Positions 63,447 through 64,000 of a stretch of 64,000 nucleotides of DNA are shown here, in pieces; position 1 is the stretch's first letter, and every line of letters starts with the position of its first letter. This DNA is from Ligula intestinalis (Eukaryota; Platyhelminthes; Cestoda; Diphyllobothriidea; Diphyllobothriidae): NCBI GenBank assembly GCA_036362985.1, contig JAYGXS010000001.1, positions 71,824,050 through 71,888,049 of the forward strand, written 5' to 3'. A model generated the notes under the pieces. The model was not told the origin of the DNA. It saw nothing but the letters and a program-made list of their open reading frames with translations, and made no database searches. The translations under genes and the position numbers were made by a program.

Positions 63447-63594
63447 AATTAAACCGGGCGAGAATGAACTTATATATATATATACATACTACTCACTGAT
63501 TTTCAGTAATATGTTAGTTTAGAATAACAAGAATAGCAAGCGTCGAGTCCACCAAACGTTGTCATTCGAGGCTACGCGGATTTGTAAAACTTTT

Positions 63595-63830
63595 CCCAAT
63601 TCAGGCATGGAATGCTCTGCCCACCGACATGGTCATGTCACCATTCGAGCACACGTTTACGATTAAGTCAGACCCATCTGTAGACATGTTTAAGACACGA
63701 TTAAGTTAGACCAAATAGCCACTGAGCCCCCGAAAATAAACTGCCAGTTGCCGAAAGCAAATTGCAGAATAATAGCATTATAACAACACACTACTCGCTA
63801 CTTTTCAGTAATATGCTTGGCTAGGAAACT
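63595..63830 (+). mobile_element. 5'-truncated CR1-like LINE tail
   Basis: The plus strand gives QAWNALPTDMVMSPFEHTF and later PSVDMFKTRLS with a stop, then a 3' UTR ending in the ctactcgctacttttcagtaatatg landmark, split here as ctactcgctac and ttttcagtaatatg. It is a second, shorter 3' end of the family directly behind the 59.4-63.5 kb copy. Confidence 0.7.
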
Positions 63831-64000
63831 ACCGATTACATTTCTTCTGTCAATTAGTAGGCAGACTTGTTAAACCAACAAGGCTGCACGATGGGGACAT
63901 CGCCGACATTCGATGAGGTTCGCGTGACCTCCGCAAACTTCTCTTCGTGGGACCCTTGGTATTATGGCGAAAACCGCAATGGACTCTCCCTGACATGCTT
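63831..64000. other. Window end, nothing recognised
   Basis: The last 170 bp contain no feature I can support. Confidence 0.4.

Larger units (their letters stand above)
59430..63480 (+). mobile_element. CR1-like LINE, same family as the 28-32 kb copy
   Basis: ORF1 (to about 60645), endonuclease (60702-61641), RT (61871-63032) and ORF2 C-terminus (63207-63446) are in order. The 3' end has a TA run and the ttttcagtaatatg motif, also found after the 27.8 kb copy and near 63805. Many stops and frameshifts break the RT and endonuclease. The two copies share phrases such as [15 protein letters not shown] and RRNIWRG.F.Q. Confidence 0.85.

Noticed and set aside
1..64000. CRISPR arrays, bacterial operons or prophage
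   Set aside because: Introns, poly(A) signals and LINEs show a eukaryotic genome; no regularly spaced short repeats were seen.

Overview
The window is eukaryotic: two genes can be rebuilt exon by exon, and most of the rest is decayed retrotransposons. Introns of only 32-39 bp, long introns full of non-LTR elements, Penelope-like (PLE) debris, and an RTE-like LINE with C-terminal C2H2 fingers together suggest a flatworm. A tapeworm of the diphyllobothriid type is my best guess. This is inference from gene style and element content; no organism marker was seen. There is a 10-bp N gap at 10310-10319.

Host genes. (1) A SUMO-activating enzyme subunit 1 (SAE1/AOS1) homologue lies on + at 17310-20268 in seven exons. 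(2) A Crooked-neck (CRNKL1/Clf1/Syf3) homologue, a HAT-repeat spliceosome protein, lies on - at 20430-43461 in eleven exons whose phases close perfectly (777 codons plus stop). The two genes converge, with stops 161 bp apart, and appear to share a bidirectional poly(A) signal. The CRNKL1 gene contains an AT-AC intron with textbook U12-type signals, a 32-bp first intron and a 39-bp in-frame intron. (3) A third multi-exon gene, on + at 12605-13920, encodes a DUF4806-type domain. Its eight exons are separated by mostly 35-91 bp introns and it has one premature TAA. It sits inside one copy of a dispersed repeat whose other copy lacks it.

Layout. 1-3.1 kb: PLE fragments, including a head-to-head GIY-YIG palindrome. 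3.1-9.4 kb: no recognised gene; a fold-back repeat and a tandem duplication. 9.4-14.6 kb: two inverted copies of a repeat with hammerhead-like modules, plus the DUF4806 gene. 14.6-17.3 kb: a 5'-truncated LINE tail. 17.3-43.5 kb: SAE1, then CRNKL1, whose introns hold a jockey-like LINE (23.3-26.8), a CR1-like LINE (27.8-32.5), a Tc1/mariner-like transposon with TIRs (37.67-39.22) and an RTE-like fragment (39.8-40.7). 45-50.6 kb: stacked CR1/jockey-group LINE fragments and one near-complete copy. 53-57.7 kb: an RTE-like LINE with C2H2 fingers. 59.4-63.5 kb: a CR1-like LINE related to the one at 28-32 kb, followed by another truncated tail.

If functional, the two main host genes act in separate nuclear processes (SUMO activation and pre-mRNA splicing). 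Their relation here is physical (convergent 3' ends), not a pathway.
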